A stretch of DNA of 34,135 nt from an uncultured Lachnospiraceae bacterium. GTDB taxonomy: Bacteria > Bacillota > Clostridia > Lachnospirales > Lachnospiraceae. A model generated the notes under the pieces. The model did no database searches. It saw nothing but the letters and a program-made list of their open reading frames with translations, and had not been told where the DNA came from. This document shows positions 19,657-29,837 of the stretch, piece after piece. The translations under genes and the position numbers were made by a program. The DNA lies in assembly GCA_946541955.1 (NCBI GenBank), contig CAMNJZ010000015.1:1-34135 (forward strand), read 5' to 3'. How positions within the stretch are numbered: the first letter of the stretch is position 1; every line of letters starts with the position of its first letter.

Positions 19657-22086
19657 ATGAAAGTACCTTTCAGCTGGCTGAAAGAATATGTAGATATTGA
19701 TATCAGTGCCCAGGAGCTGCAGGACAAGCTGTTCTCCTGCGGATTTGAAGTGGAAGAGCTGATCGACCTTTCCGCAGGCATCGACCGTGTCGTTGTCGGC
19801 GAAGTCACCGAGTGCGTTCCCCAGGAGGGCACCCATCTCTTCCTATGCAAGATCGACGCCGGCCCCTTCGGCAAGGACATCGAGATCAGCACCGGCGCCC
19901 CCAACGTATACAAGGGAATGAAGACTGCAGCAGCCCTGGATGATTCCATGCTGCCCGGCGGTATCCATATCAAGGCCCGCAAGATGCAGGGCCACATGTC
20001 CTACGGCATGCTCTGCTCCGGCGAAGAGCTCCAGCTCAACGATGACCTCTATCCCGGATCAGAGGTCTACGGCCTGATCGACCTGCCCGCTGACTCCGTC
20101 AACGGCACTCCCATCCAGGACGTTGTAGGTCTCAGAGATTATATCTTTGACATCGCCCTGACCGCCAACCGGCCCGACTGCAACTCCGTTCTGGGTATCG
20201 CCAGAGAAGTGGCGGCCATTCTGGACAAGCCCCTGAAGATGCCTGCCACCGACTATACCGCTTCGGATTATGTATTCGAGGGCTTCAAGGTTTCCGTTAC
20301 GGCGCCCGAGTTCTGCCCCCGCTATACAGCCCACGGCGTTCACAACATCCGCTATACCCAGTCTCCCCAGTGGATGAAGCGCTATCTGGCCCTCTGCGGC
20401 CTCCGTTCCATCAGCTGCATCGTGGATATCACCAACTTTGTCATGCTGGAGATGGGACAGCCCATGCACGCCTTCGACCTGGATCAGCTGGAATCCAGCC
20501 AGATCATTGTCAGAAGAGCAGCGCAGGGTGAAACGATCGTGACCCTGGACGGCAAGGAATTTACCCTGAGCCCTGAGAACCTGGTCATCTGTGACGGCAC
20601 AAAGCCTGAGTGCCTGGCCGGCATTATGGGCGGCAAGTCCTCCGGTATTACCGAGGCCTCCAAGGAACTCCTTCTGGAATGCGCCAAGTTTGAGCGTGAC
20701 AACATCCGCAAGACCTCCAGAGCCCTGGGCCAGAGCACGGATTCCTCCTCTCATTATGAAAGAGGCGTTTCCGAATATACCGTAGAGCTGGGCATGGCCA
20801 GAGCCCTGCACCTGATCCAGGCGCTGGACTGCGGCGAGATCTCTTCCTCCCACTTTGATATTAAGAACGCGGAAGACTTCACAGGCTCTGTGATGGAAGC
20901 CGGCCATACCTTCCAGGGAACCCTGAGCGGCATCAACAAGATCCTGGGCATCGAGGTGCCTGCAGATACCGTGCTGGATATCCTGCGCCGCCTGTCCTTC
21001 AAGGTGGTCCGGGACGGCGATAATCTCCAGGTAACGGCCCCCGCCTATCGCGAAGACATTGAGATCGGCGATCCCGACCTGGCGGAAGAGGTCATCCGTG
21101 AGTATGGCTATGACCATATCGTGCCCACCTTCGTACAGGATGCGACCGTCACCTCCGGCGGTCTGAATCCTGATCAGGCCAGAAGAGAGAAGCTGAAAAA
21201 GTGCATGTGCGCCGAAGGCTTCAATGAGATCCAGACCCTGTCCTTCTATTCCGACGCGGATCTGGACGCCCTCCACATCGCCGAGGACGCCCCGGAAAGA
21301 AAGGTCATCCGGATCATGAATCCCATTACGGACCGTCTCTCCATCATGCGGACCACCATGGCTCCCTCCATGCTGACCACTGTTGTGGACAATATCAAGT
21401 TCGGCAACCTGGAAGGCCGCATTTTCGAGCTGGAGAATGTCTATATTCCCAGACAGCTCCCTGTGACAGAGCTTCCCGATGAGGTCCCTCATCTGGGCTT
21501 TGCCGTATTCGGCAAGGACGAGGATTTCTTCACCGCCAAGGGCGCTGTGGAAGGTCTGGCAGATGAATTCGGCCTGACCTTCACCTATGAGAGAGCCCAG
21601 GACGTTCCCTTCCTCCATCCCGGCATTTCCGCCTATATTCTCTGCGAAGGAGAAAGGATCGGCTATGTAGGCAAGCTGTCCAACCTGGTCACCTCCGAGC
21701 TTAAGCTCCCCAAGGACTCCAGAGACAGCCACCAGATCTTCCTTGGCGAGATCGATTACCGGAAGCTTTCTTCCCATGTGAAGACCTTCCAGTATGTCCC
21801 GGTCTCCGAGTTCCCTGTGGTGGAAAGAGACCTGGCCCTGATCGCGGATGAACAGGTCGCCTGCGCCGAGATCGAGACAGAGATCAAAAAGGCCTGCAAA
21901 AATGTCGAAAAAGCAGAGCTCTTTGACGTATACAGAAGCGCTGCCATCGGCGTTGGCAAGAAGAGTATGGCCTTCAAGATCACCTTCTCACCCGAAGAAA
22001 AGGCCCTGTCACCGGAGGATATCAATCGTTTTGTTAAGAAGATCCTTGGTAATTTGAAGTTCCGTCTTGGAATTGAGATGAGATAA
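19657..22086 (+). CDS. pheT: Phenylalanine--tRNA ligase beta subunit
   Basis: MKVPFSWLKEYVDI, tRNA-binding and B3/B4/B5 regions (LTANRPDCNSVLGIAREVAAI, VDITNFVMLEMGQPMHAFD), C-terminal FDX-ACB. Confidence 0.97.
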   Translation: MKVPFSWLKEYVDIDISAQELQDKLFSCGFEVEELIDLSAGIDRVVVGEVTECVPQEGTHLFLCKIDAGPFGKDIEISTGAPNVYKGMKTAAALDDSMLPGGIHIKARKMQGHMSYGMLCSGEELQLNDDLYPGSEVYGLIDLPADSVNGTPIQDVVGLRDYIFDIALTANRPDCNSVLGIAREVAAILDKPLKMPATDYTASDYVFEGFKVSVTAPEFCPRYTAHGVHNIRYTQSPQWMKRYLALCGLRSISCIVDITNFVMLEMGQPMHAFDLDQLESSQIIVRRAAQGETIVTLDGKEFTLSPENLVICDGTKPECLAGIMGGKSSGITEASKELLLECAKFERDNIRKTSRALGQSTDSSSHYERGVSEYTVELGMARALHLIQALDCGEISSSHFDIKNAEDFTGSVMEAGHTFQGTLSGINKILGIEVPADTVLDILRRLSFKVVRDGDNLQVTAPAYREDIEIGDPDLAEEVIREYGYDHIVPTFVQDATVTSGGLNPDQARREKLKKCMCAEGFNEIQTLSFYSDADLDALHIAEDAPERKVIRIMNPITDRLSIMRTTMAPSMLTTVVDNIKFGNLEGRIFELENVYIPRQLPVTELPDEVPHLGFAVFGKDEDFFTAKGAVEGLADEFGLTFTYERAQDVPFLHPGISAYILCEGERIGYVGKLSNLVTSELKLPKDSRDSHQIFLGEIDYRKLSSHVKTFQYVPVSEFPVVERDLALIADEQVACAEIETEIKKACKNVEKAELFDVYRSAAIGVGKKSMAFKITFSPEEKALSPEDINRFVKKILGNLKFRLGIEMR

Positions 22087-22097
22087 GGGTATACTGT

Positions 22098-22128
22098 TAG
22101 GGGTCTGGCCGCAGGTCAGGCCCTTAAA
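22098..22128 (+). terminator. Possible weak terminator hairpin after pheT
   Basis: AGGGGTCTGGC-CGCAG-GTCAGGCCCTT with G-T wobbles; no clear T-run. Confidence 0.35.
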
Positions 22129-22165
22129 CTATGCTTAAAAATACTTTTATTACGGAGGAAATGGA

Positions 22166-23599
22166 ATGGAACGAATCAACGCATGGAACACTTACGATCT
22201 GGAGGCACAGAAGGCGTGCAATAGCTTTGCCAAAGACTATATGGCTTTCATGGATCAGAGTAAGACAGAAAGAGAATGCGTGGATTATTTTGTAAATGAA
22301 GCGGAAAAGAACGGCTACAGGGAGCTGGGACAGCTGATCCGCGAGGGCGCGGCCCTGCAGGCGGGCGATAAGGTCTACAGCGTCTGGATGGACAAGTCCC
22401 TGGTCCTTTTCCGGATCGGAAAAGAGCCCTTTGAAAACGGTCTCAACATCATCGGAGCCCACATCGATTCTCCCAGGCTCGATGTCAAGCAGAATCCCCT
22501 CTTTGAGGATACCGGCATTGCCTATCTGGATACCCATTATTACGGCGGCATCAAAAAGTATCAGTATGTGACCATCCCCCTGGCCCTGCACGGCGTCGTG
22601 ATCAAAAAAAGCGGCGAGACCGTGATCGTGAATATCGGTGAGGATGAAGACGATCCCGTCTTCTTTGTTTCCGACCTGCTTCCTCATCTGGCCCAGGAAC
22701 AGATGAAAAAGCCTGCCGCCTCCGCCGTTGAGGGCGAAGCCCTGGATCTGATCGTAGGCAGCAAGCCCCTGGTGATCGACGCGGAGACCAAAGCCGGCAG
22801 AGAAGGCAAGGAGACTGACGCCAAGGACGCCGTCAAAAAGGCCATCCTGTCGATTCTGGAAATGAATTATGGAATCAGCGAGGAAGATTTTGAATCCGCC
22901 GAGCTGGAGATCGTTCCTGCCGGAAGGTCCAGAGAGGCCGGCTTCGACAGAAGCATGATCCTGGCTTACGGGCAGGATGACAGGGCCTGCGCTTATCCCA
23001 GCTTCCGGGCTCACCTGGAGCAGGAGGATATTCAGAGGACCAGCGTTGTGCTCCTGGTGGACAAGGAGGAGATCGGCTCCGTGGGCGCCACCGGCATGCA
23101 GTCCCGCTATTTTGAGAACGCCCTGGCGGAGGTCATGAATCTGTGCGGCTGCTACAGCGAGCTTGCCCTGCGCAGGACCCTGGCCAATTCCTGCATGCTT
23201 TCCAGCGACGTCAGCGCGGCCTTTGATCCCGGCTACAAGTCGGCCTTTGAATCCAAAAACAGCGCCTATTTCGGCAAGGGCCTTTCCTTCAACAAGTTCA
23301 CAGGCGCCCGGGGCAAATCCGGCTCCAACGATGCCAATGCGGAATATATCGCCCATCTGCGCAGCATCTTTGAGGAAGAAGACGTTGTGACCCAGACCTC
23401 CGAGCTGGGCCGGGTCGACGTGGGCGGCGGCGGAACCATCGCCTATATCCTGGCCCTGTATGGAATGAATGTCATTGACTGCGGCGTACCGGTCCTGTCC
23501 ATGCATTCTCCCTGGGAAGCCATCAGCAAGGCGGATCTGTTTGAAGCACTGAAGGGCTACAAGGCCTTCCTGAAGAAAGCCTCCTTCAGAAATATGTAA
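22166..23599 (+). CDS. M18 family aminopeptidase
   Basis: IIGAHIDSPRLDVKQNPL, HYYGGIKKYQY, VDKEEIGSVGATGMQS, GLSFNKFTGARGKSGSND, VLSMHSPWEAISKADL. Confidence 0.93.
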   Translation: MERINAWNTYDLEAQKACNSFAKDYMAFMDQSKTERECVDYFVNEAEKNGYRELGQLIREGAALQAGDKVYSVWMDKSLVLFRIGKEPFENGLNIIGAHIDSPRLDVKQNPLFEDTGIAYLDTHYYGGIKKYQYVTIPLALHGVVIKKSGETVIVNIGEDEDDPVFFVSDLLPHLAQEQMKKPAASAVEGEALDLIVGSKPLVIDAETKAGREGKETDAKDAVKKAILSILEMNYGISEEDFESAELEIVPAGRSREAGFDRSMILAYGQDDRACAYPSFRAHLEQEDIQRTSVVLLVDKEEIGSVGATGMQSRYFENALAEVMNLCGCYSELALRRTLANSCMLSSDVSAAFDPGYKSAFESKNSAYFGKGLSFNKFTGARGKSGSNDANAEYIAHLRSIFEEEDVVTQTSELGRVDVGGGGTIAYILALYGMNVIDCGVPVLSMHSPWEAISKADLFEALKGYKAFLKKASFRNM

Positions 23600-23614
23600 G
23601 GAATTTTGGAAACT

Positions 23615-24694
23615 ATGACAAATCAGACGGCAGCAGAAGGGAAAGACAATAAGGAAGAGACCCTGGGGCTTCGGACAGCGGATTATTATTTCGATCTGCC
23701 GGAAGACCTGATCGCCCAGGATCCCAGCGCCCAGAGAGATATGGCCAGGATGCTGGTCATGGACAAGGAAACGGGACAGCTGGAGCACAGGATCTTCAAG
23801 GACATTCTTGAATATCTGGAAGCGGGGGATACCCTGGTACTCAACAATACCAGGGTCATTCCCGCCAGGCTCCTGGGGACCAAGGAAGGGACCGGCGCCC
23901 ATGTGGAAGTCTTCTTATTAAAAAGAAAGGAAGCGGACATCTGGGAGACACTGGTGAAGCCCGGCAAGAAGCTCCGGCCCGGGGCCAGAGTCGTCTTTGG
24001 CGACGGGTCCCTGAAGGCCGAGATCCTGGAGGTGGTGGAGGACGGCAACCGCCTGGTCCGTTTTGAATACCAGGGGATCTTTGAAGAGGTCCTGGACAGA
24101 CTGGGAGAGATGCCCCTGCCGCCCTATATCCGGAAAAAGCTGGAAAATCCGGAAATGTACCAGACGGTCTACGCAAAATATGACGGATCTGCGGCAGCGC
24201 CCACAGCCGGCCTTCATTTTACGACGGAGCTTCTGGATGCTATCCGGGAAAAGGGCGTGCATCTGGCCTTTGTGACCCTTCATGTGGGACTGGGGACCTT
24301 CCGGCCCGTCAAGGTGGAGGATGTCAAGAGCCACCATATGCATACCGAATGGTACCAGGTCACGGAGGAAGCGGCCGAGATCATCAACCGGACCCACAGG
24401 GAAGGCCACAGAGTGATCTGCGTGGGAACCACCTCCTGCAGGACCATTGAGAGCGCAGCAGGAGAGGACGGCCTTGTCAGAGCCGGCGCCGGGGATACCT
24501 CCATTTTTATTTATCCCGGCTATCGCTTTAAGGCCATGGACGCCCTGATCACCAACTTCCATCTGCCGGAGTCTACCCTGGTCATGCTGGTGTCGGCCTT
24601 TGCCGGCAGGGAAAAGGTCCTGGCGGCCTATGAGGAGGCCGTACGCCTTCGGTACAGATTTTTCTCCTTTGGAGACGCCTGCTTTTTCCACTAG
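23615..24694 (+). CDS. queA: S-adenosylmethionine:tRNA ribosyltransferase-isomerase
   Basis: [88 protein letters not shown] 23615 preferred over TTG 23606. Confidence 0.95.
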   Translation: MTNQTAAEGKDNKEETLGLRTADYYFDLPEDLIAQDPSAQRDMARMLVMDKETGQLEHRIFKDILEYLEAGDTLVLNNTRVIPARLLGTKEGTGAHVEVFLLKRKEADIWETLVKPGKKLRPGARVVFGDGSLKAEILEVVEDGNRLVRFEYQGIFEEVLDRLGEMPLPPYIRKKLENPEMYQTVYAKYDGSAAAPTAGLHFTTELLDAIREKGVHLAFVTLHVGLGTFRPVKVEDVKSHHMHTEWYQVTEEAAEIINRTHREGHRVICVGTTSCRTIESAAGEDGLVRAGAGDTSIFIYPGYRFKAMDALITNFHLPESTLVMLVSAFAGREKVLAAYEEAVRLRYRFFSFGDACFFH

Positions 24695-24737
24695 AGCGGC
24701 GCTTAACAGGTTTCACGGTGCAAATTCCCTGCCCATA

Positions 24738-24746
24738 TGATAAAAT
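24738..24746 (+). promoter_or_regulatory. Candidate extended -10 promoter for the polysaccharide operon
   Basis: TGA-TAAAAT upstream of the wzy-like gene. Confidence 0.4.
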
Positions 24747-24781
24747 AAAGTATTAAATCATCAGACAGGGCATGTTTATAT

Positions 24782-26056
24782 ATGTTCAATTTTACTTTTA
24801 GACCTCGCTTTGAAGATTTTGAAGTCAATCTGGCGGAGATTTTTGCTTTCACAGGGCTTTTCCTCTGGACGGTACAGATCTACTTCCATGATTCGGGCTA
24901 TATCGACCTGACCGGGGAGCTTCCGCTGAAGCTGATCCGTTATTTTTGCATGCTTCTTTTTCTTGGAGCGATTTTTACAGGTGAAAAACTCTATACGGTC
25001 AAACTGGCGGGCGCCCTCTGTGCAGGCGGTGCCTTTCTTATGATGCTTGCCAGAATGAGCGACGACGGCATCAACCTTCTTCAGCTCATGCTGACGGTCC
25101 TGGCCGTACGGAATGTATCCTTCCGGAAGACCGCCAAGGCCATGTTCTGGTTCTGCCTGGTCATGATGCTGGTGGTGATCCTGGGAGACAGGGCGGGCCT
25201 CATTTATGTGGAGCCCATGCTGGAAGCGAAGAGGATCCGGTATTTCCTCGGTTTCAATTATGTATCCTTCGCGGCCATCAAGTTCTTCAACATTGCGGCC
25301 TGCGGTCTTTACGCCTATACCGATCCCCAGTCGGTGGGAAAGGAGTCCAAAGGAAGAATTCATGGAATCCTGTGGTTTTTCCTGATCCTGCTCTTTGGGG
25401 CCAACTACTGGTATTACAAAATGACAGATACCAATCTGATCTTTTTCCTGATCTGTATCATGTTCGTTTTGTATATCCTCTGTATCAAATGCAATCTGAA
25501 CCTGTTTGCAGACAACCTGCTGATCAGGACCCTGGCCACTATCGGCTTTCCCCTGCTCTGCGCATTCACCTACGTGGTGGCAAAGCTTTACGATGAGAGG
25601 AATCCGACCTGGGACAGAATCGATGACTGGACCCATACCAGACTCTATCAGATGCATAAGGGAGTGACCCGTTACGGCGTCCACCTGTTCGGGCAGGTCC
25701 TGAAGGAAAACGCCAATGCAGCCGATATGAGCAAATATTTTTATATCGACAGCGCTTATATGAAGAACCTTCTCAAATACGGAGTGGTCTATACCGTCCT
25801 TTTGATGATCGTCTTCAGCCTGATGTTCCGGGCCGCTGTCCGTGCCGGAGACAGAGTCATGTGTATCTGGCTTTTTTGTGCTGCGGTCTATTCCCTTTTC
25901 AACAATAACCTGACTTCTCTGGTCTCCAACTGTTCAGTCCTGTATATCTGGACAGCTGTCAGGATCCTGCGGGACAAAGAAAGACCACTGCCATTTGGAC
26001 TACAACGAAGGAGACGTTCCCTGCAGGCAGGGAATTTCATAAATGAAAATGAATAA
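24782..26056 (+). CDS. Polytopic membrane protein, putative O-antigen/EPS polymerase (Wzy-like)
   Basis: Multiple hydrophobic segments and position directly upstream of a Wzx-like flippase; no strong diagnostic motif. Confidence 0.6.
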   Translation: MFNFTFRPRFEDFEVNLAEIFAFTGLFLWTVQIYFHDSGYIDLTGELPLKLIRYFCMLLFLGAIFTGEKLYTVKLAGALCAGGAFLMMLARMSDDGINLLQLMLTVLAVRNVSFRKTAKAMFWFCLVMMLVVILGDRAGLIYVEPMLEAKRIRYFLGFNYVSFAAIKFFNIAACGLYAYTDPQSVGKESKGRIHGILWFFLILLFGANYWYYKMTDTNLIFFLICIMFVLYILCIKCNLNLFADNLLIRTLATIGFPLLCAFTYVVAKLYDERNPTWDRIDDWTHTRLYQMHKGVTRYGVHLFGQVLKENANAADMSKYFYIDSAYMKNLLKYGVVYTVLLMIVFSLMFRAAVRAGDRVMCIWLFCAAVYSLFNNNLTSLVSNCSVLYIWTAVRILRDKERPLPFGLQRRRRSLQAGNFINENE

Positions 26057-27524
26057 AAAAAACAGTCCCAGCGTAAAGGTGAACTTTATTCTGAGCACAG
26101 CCTATCAGGTCATGATTTTTATCCTGCCCCTGATCACAAAGCCTTACTTTTCCCGTGTCCTCAGACCGGAGGGGCTGGGAATCTACAGCTATACACAGTC
26201 CTACCAGACCTATTTTTCCATGTTTGCGGCCCTGGGCACCATGGCTTACGGTACCAGAGAGATCGCAAGAGCCAGAGACGATCTGGAGAGACGGACCAGA
26301 CTTTTCTGGGAAATCGAGCTGATGACCGTAATCACTTCCACGATCTGTCTGGGAGCCTGGATCCTTTTCATTCTCGCCAAGGAGAAGTACAGGATCTACT
26401 ACATCGTTCTGACCATGGGCATCTTTTCCACCATGTTTGATATTTCCTGGTTCTTCAACGGCCTCGAAGAGTTCAAGTATACGGTGTCCAAGAATGCCTT
26501 TTTCAAGATCGTGGGCGTCATCCTCCTTTTTATCTTTGTCAGATCCAGGGAGGACCTTCCCATCTATGCCGGGATCCTGATCGGATCCACCATGCTGGGA
26601 AATCTTTCCATGTGGCTTTATGTGAAACGCTTTACTGTGCCGGTGGACTTTAAGACCCTGAACATTAAACCGCATTTTAAAGAGACCCTGATCTACTTTA
26701 TTCCCTCCATCGCCACCAGTGTCTATACTGTACTGGATAAGACCCTGATCGGTCTGCTGACCCATAACGAGGCCCAGAACGGCTTCTACGAGCAGACCAC
26801 GGAGATGGTCAACATGATGAAGGCCCTGACCTTTACCTCCCTCAACAATGTTCTGGGGGCCAGGATATCCTACCTGTTTGAGAACAAGCAGTATCAGGAG
26901 ATCAAGGAAAGGATCCGGCTTTCCATCAACTACATCCTCTATCTGGGCATCGGCATGTGCTTTGGCCTGATGGCTGTGGCTTCCCGTTTTGTCCCCTGGT
27001 TCTACGGGCCGGGCTATGACGAAGTCGCCACCATGCTTCAGCTCATGAGCCCCATCGTTGTCGTGATCGGAATCAGCGGCTGCCTGGGGACCCAGTACTT
27101 TACGCCCTCCGGGAAGAGAAAGCTTTCCGCCAGGTTTATCATCGCCGGCGCCTGCATCAATCTGGTCCTGAATCTGATCCTGATTCCCAGATTTCTGGGA
27201 AACGGCGCCATTGCCGCTTCTCTGGCCGCAGAGCTTTTGATCACATCCCTCTATCTGCGCCACTGTGACGGCTATCTGACCCTTTCCATCCTCTGGAAGG
27301 ACGGATGGAAGAAACTGGCGGCCGGTCTTGTGATGATGGGAGGCATCTTCCTGGTCGATCCCCTGATCGGATCAAACAAGCTGGCGGTCCTCATCGAAGT
27401 CCCCCTGGGGGTACTGATCTACTTTGGTATGACCTTCCTTCTCAGGGACCAGTTCCTTCTGGATTTCATCCTTGGCAGAATGCTGAAGGGGATCCTGGGA
27501 AAACTGCGCAGAAAGAAATCATAA
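26043..27524 (+). CDS. Oligosaccharide flippase (Wzx-like, polysaccharide transport family)
   Basis: Multi-TM; FILPLITKPYFSRVLRPEGLGIYSYTQSYQTYFSMFAALGTMAYGTREIAR; 14-nt overlap with the upstream gene. Confidence 0.9.
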   Translation: MKMNKKNSPSVKVNFILSTAYQVMIFILPLITKPYFSRVLRPEGLGIYSYTQSYQTYFSMFAALGTMAYGTREIARARDDLERRTRLFWEIELMTVITSTICLGAWILFILAKEKYRIYYIVLTMGIFSTMFDISWFFNGLEEFKYTVSKNAFFKIVGVILLFIFVRSREDLPIYAGILIGSTMLGNLSMWLYVKRFTVPVDFKTLNIKPHFKETLIYFIPSIATSVYTVLDKTLIGLLTHNEAQNGFYEQTTEMVNMMKALTFTSLNNVLGARISYLFENKQYQEIKERIRLSINYILYLGIGMCFGLMAVASRFVPWFYGPGYDEVATMLQLMSPIVVVIGISGCLGTQYFTPSGKRKLSARFIIAGACINLVLNLILIPRFLGNGAIAASLAAELLITSLYLRHCDGYLTLSILWKDGWKKLAAGLVMMGGIFLVDPLIGSNKLAVLIEVPLGVLIYFGMTFLLRDQFLLDFILGRMLKGILGKLRRKKS

Positions 27525-27602
27525 ACTCGCGGCAAACGGTAATTATATCAATCGTATGGAAGGGAATGGGTTTTTGATCCCTTCCGGAAAGGAGGCTGTT
27601 CT

Positions 27603-29834
27603 ATGTTCAAAAGGAATCTGTGTATGCTTCTCAGCATGATCCTGGCTTTTGGCTCCTGCCTGGCCCTTGTTCCGGCAGATGTACAGGCTAAAAACAATCA
27701 GGATGTGGAAGCTGCCCAGACAGAGGGCTTTGCCCTGGATGAAAGGGAGACCAAGACAGGCAAGCTCAAGCTTACGGCAGCGGATGATGAGATCGATAAC
27801 GGAGAAGCGGAGTCATATCTGGCCTCCGAGTATGTCTACGCAGATTATAAATATGTAGACGAGATGGACAAGGATTCCTGTTATTACTACAGCCATATGT
27901 CCGAGAAGCAGCAGGGAATCTATGCGGCCTTTCTGAATGCCGCCCAGGATGGAACGGATGTGACCGTCTACCATTTCGCCGACAAGGACGGTGACGGCTA
28001 TACCATGACCAGCGAAGAAGTCACGGATACCTATCAGGGCTTCCTCTTTGATCATCCGGAATGCTGGTGGATGGGCCTTCGTTATCTCTTCTCCAGGACC
28101 AAAAATGCAGACGGAGAATATGACAACGACTTTGTCACAGGCGTCAGACTTTACCAGGCCTATGAGTCCGAGGACGAATGGAAGACAGACATGAACCAGG
28201 TGGAAGAAGCCGCCAAGGCCTATCTGGAGGCAGTGGATTCCGACGCCCCCGAGGCAGTCATTGCTCTGGAGCTTCATGACAGGCTGCTGGATCAGGTCTC
28301 CTATGACAATACGGCCGATAAGTACAGCAACAGTCACAACGCCTTCGGCGCCCTGGTTTCCGGCAGCGCTGTCTGTGACGGCTATGCCCTGGGCCTTAAG
28401 TATGTGCTCCGCAAGGCAGGGATCAACAGTACCATTATTCCCGGCACCGTCAAGACCGGCAAGCATGCCTGGATCGTGGTCCGCCTGGGCGGCAGCTGGT
28501 ACGAGTGTGATCCTACCTGGAACGATCAGAATGATTACGATGAGCAGCACCTCTATTACAATCTGACCACCGACGAGCTGACGACCAACGCCAAAGCCTC
28601 CGTCAAGCATACAAGAGAGTTTGAGGGATTTACTTCCGAGCTGCCTGTGGCTGAAGGAACCCACTTTACCTATGCCTATATGTGCGAAGGCCTGAGCCTG
28701 GCTGAGAAGCCTTCGGACTACAAGTATATGAAGAATACCAACCTTTCTTCTTCCTGCGAGCTGGCCTGCTACGGGGAAGAGACCGATGACCAGTGGGTAT
28801 TCAAGCCCGTGGATCTGGAAGAAAAGGCCCTTTCCAATGTATGGAGAGTGAAGGGAATCGTCCCTGACGGCCTCAAGCTCCACAGAGACTGGAATGCCGA
28901 GAAGGGCAATTTCGTGGTGGAGCGCAAGGAAGGAAGCAGCGGAACCTACGAGATCGGCGCGGTCATCATCTTCGACAACGGCCTGACCTCCGAGCCTACC
29001 TATGAGCTTACCGTTAAGACGGCCGGCAGCGGCAGTGAAGAAGGCGGCGGCGAAGGCGGCGGCGAAGAAGGCGGCGAAGAAGGCGGCAGCACCCAGGATC
29101 CTGACGACGGAAAAGAGACCGAAGCCAAGAAGGGAAGCCTTGTAAAGAAGAAGGGAGATACCTACTGCAGGACAGAAGACGGCGAATATCTGACCGGCTT
29201 CCAGGAAGTAGACGGCAATCTCTACTATTTCGACCCTGACACCAAAAAGATGGTAGTGGGCTGGAATACCATCGACAATGAAAAATACTACATGGGCAAG
29301 TCCAACGGCGTCGTCCGCAGGGGCATGAAGAAGATCGATGAGAAATTCTACTACTTCCATCCCGAGACCGGCGTAATGCAGAAGGGCTACCAGAAGATCA
29401 ACGGATATACCTATTACTTCAGCAAGAAGACGGGCATCAGAGCGACCAAATGGCAGACCATCGGCGACGGCAAGGCCTATTTCGGCTCCATCGGCCGTAT
29501 GTGGACCGGCTTCAAGAACATCGGCAATTACCGTTATTATCTGGATCCTGAAACTGGCCTGCGCCATGTCGGCTTTACCGAGGTGGACGGCAATACCTAC
29601 TACATGAACAAGTACGGACGGATCCAGACCGGCCTCCAGACGATTGACGGCAGCAGGTATTACTTCAGCTCTTCAGGAAAGATGCAGACAGGCTGGAAGA
29701 CCATTAACGGAAAGAAATACTACTTCTATAAAAAGGGTGCCCGTAAGGGAAAAGCTGCTACAGGCACCGCCAAGATCGGAGACACCTGGTATACGTTCAG
29801 CTCCAAGGGCGTATATCGGAAGAAAGGAAAATAA
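27603..29834 (+). CDS. Secreted transglutaminase-like protein with C-terminal choline/glucan-binding-type repeats
   Basis: Signal peptide; AVCDGYALGLKYVLRKAG…GKHAWIVVRL…WYECDPTWND (Cys-His-Asp triad); Gly/Glu linker; about 10 repeats of ~20 aa (e.g. DGNLYYFDPDTKKMVVGWNTI). Confidence 0.9.
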   Translation: MFKRNLCMLLSMILAFGSCLALVPADVQAKNNQDVEAAQTEGFALDERETKTGKLKLTAADDEIDNGEAESYLASEYVYADYKYVDEMDKDSCYYYSHMSEKQQGIYAAFLNAAQDGTDVTVYHFADKDGDGYTMTSEEVTDTYQGFLFDHPECWWMGLRYLFSRTKNADGEYDNDFVTGVRLYQAYESEDEWKTDMNQVEEAAKAYLEAVDSDAPEAVIALELHDRLLDQVSYDNTADKYSNSHNAFGALVSGSAVCDGYALGLKYVLRKAGINSTIIPGTVKTGKHAWIVVRLGGSWYECDPTWNDQNDYDEQHLYYNLTTDELTTNAKASVKHTREFEGFTSELPVAEGTHFTYAYMCEGLSLAEKPSDYKYMKNTNLSSSCELACYGEETDDQWVFKPVDLEEKALSNVWRVKGIVPDGLKLHRDWNAEKGNFVVERKEGSSGTYEIGAVIIFDNGLTSEPTYELTVKTAGSGSEEGGGEGGGEEGGEEGGSTQDPDDGKETEAKKGSLVKKKGDTYCRTEDGEYLTGFQEVDGNLYYFDPDTKKMVVGWNTIDNEKYYMGKSNGVVRRGMKKIDEKFYYFHPETGVMQKGYQKINGYTYYFSKKTGIRATKWQTIGDGKAYFGSIGRMWTGFKNIGNYRYYLDPETGLRHVGFTEVDGNTYYMNKYGRIQTGLQTIDGSRYYFSSSGKMQTGWKTINGKKYYFYKKGARKGKAATGTAKIGDTWYTFSSKGVYRKKGK
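29038..29089 (+). repeat. GGC/GAA codon microrepeat encoding a Gly/Glu linker
   Basis: gaagaaggcggcggcgaaggcggcggcgaagaaggcggcgaagaaggcggc, encoding EEGGGEGGGEEGGEEGG. Confidence 0.85.
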
Positions 29835-29837
29835 ACT

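Noticed and set aside
20059-21777. 572-aa antisense ORF opposite pheT
   Set aside because: pheT is unambiguous on the plus strand; the antisense frame is a GC/codon-bias artefact
22124-23902. 592-aa antisense ORF opposite the M18 aminopeptidase and queA start
   Set aside because: Spans two well-supported genes on the opposite strand; no recognisable domain
27813-29567. 584-aa antisense ORF opposite the transglutaminase gene
   Set aside because: Low-complexity Ala/Phe stretch is simply the antisense of the Gly/Glu linker; no independent support
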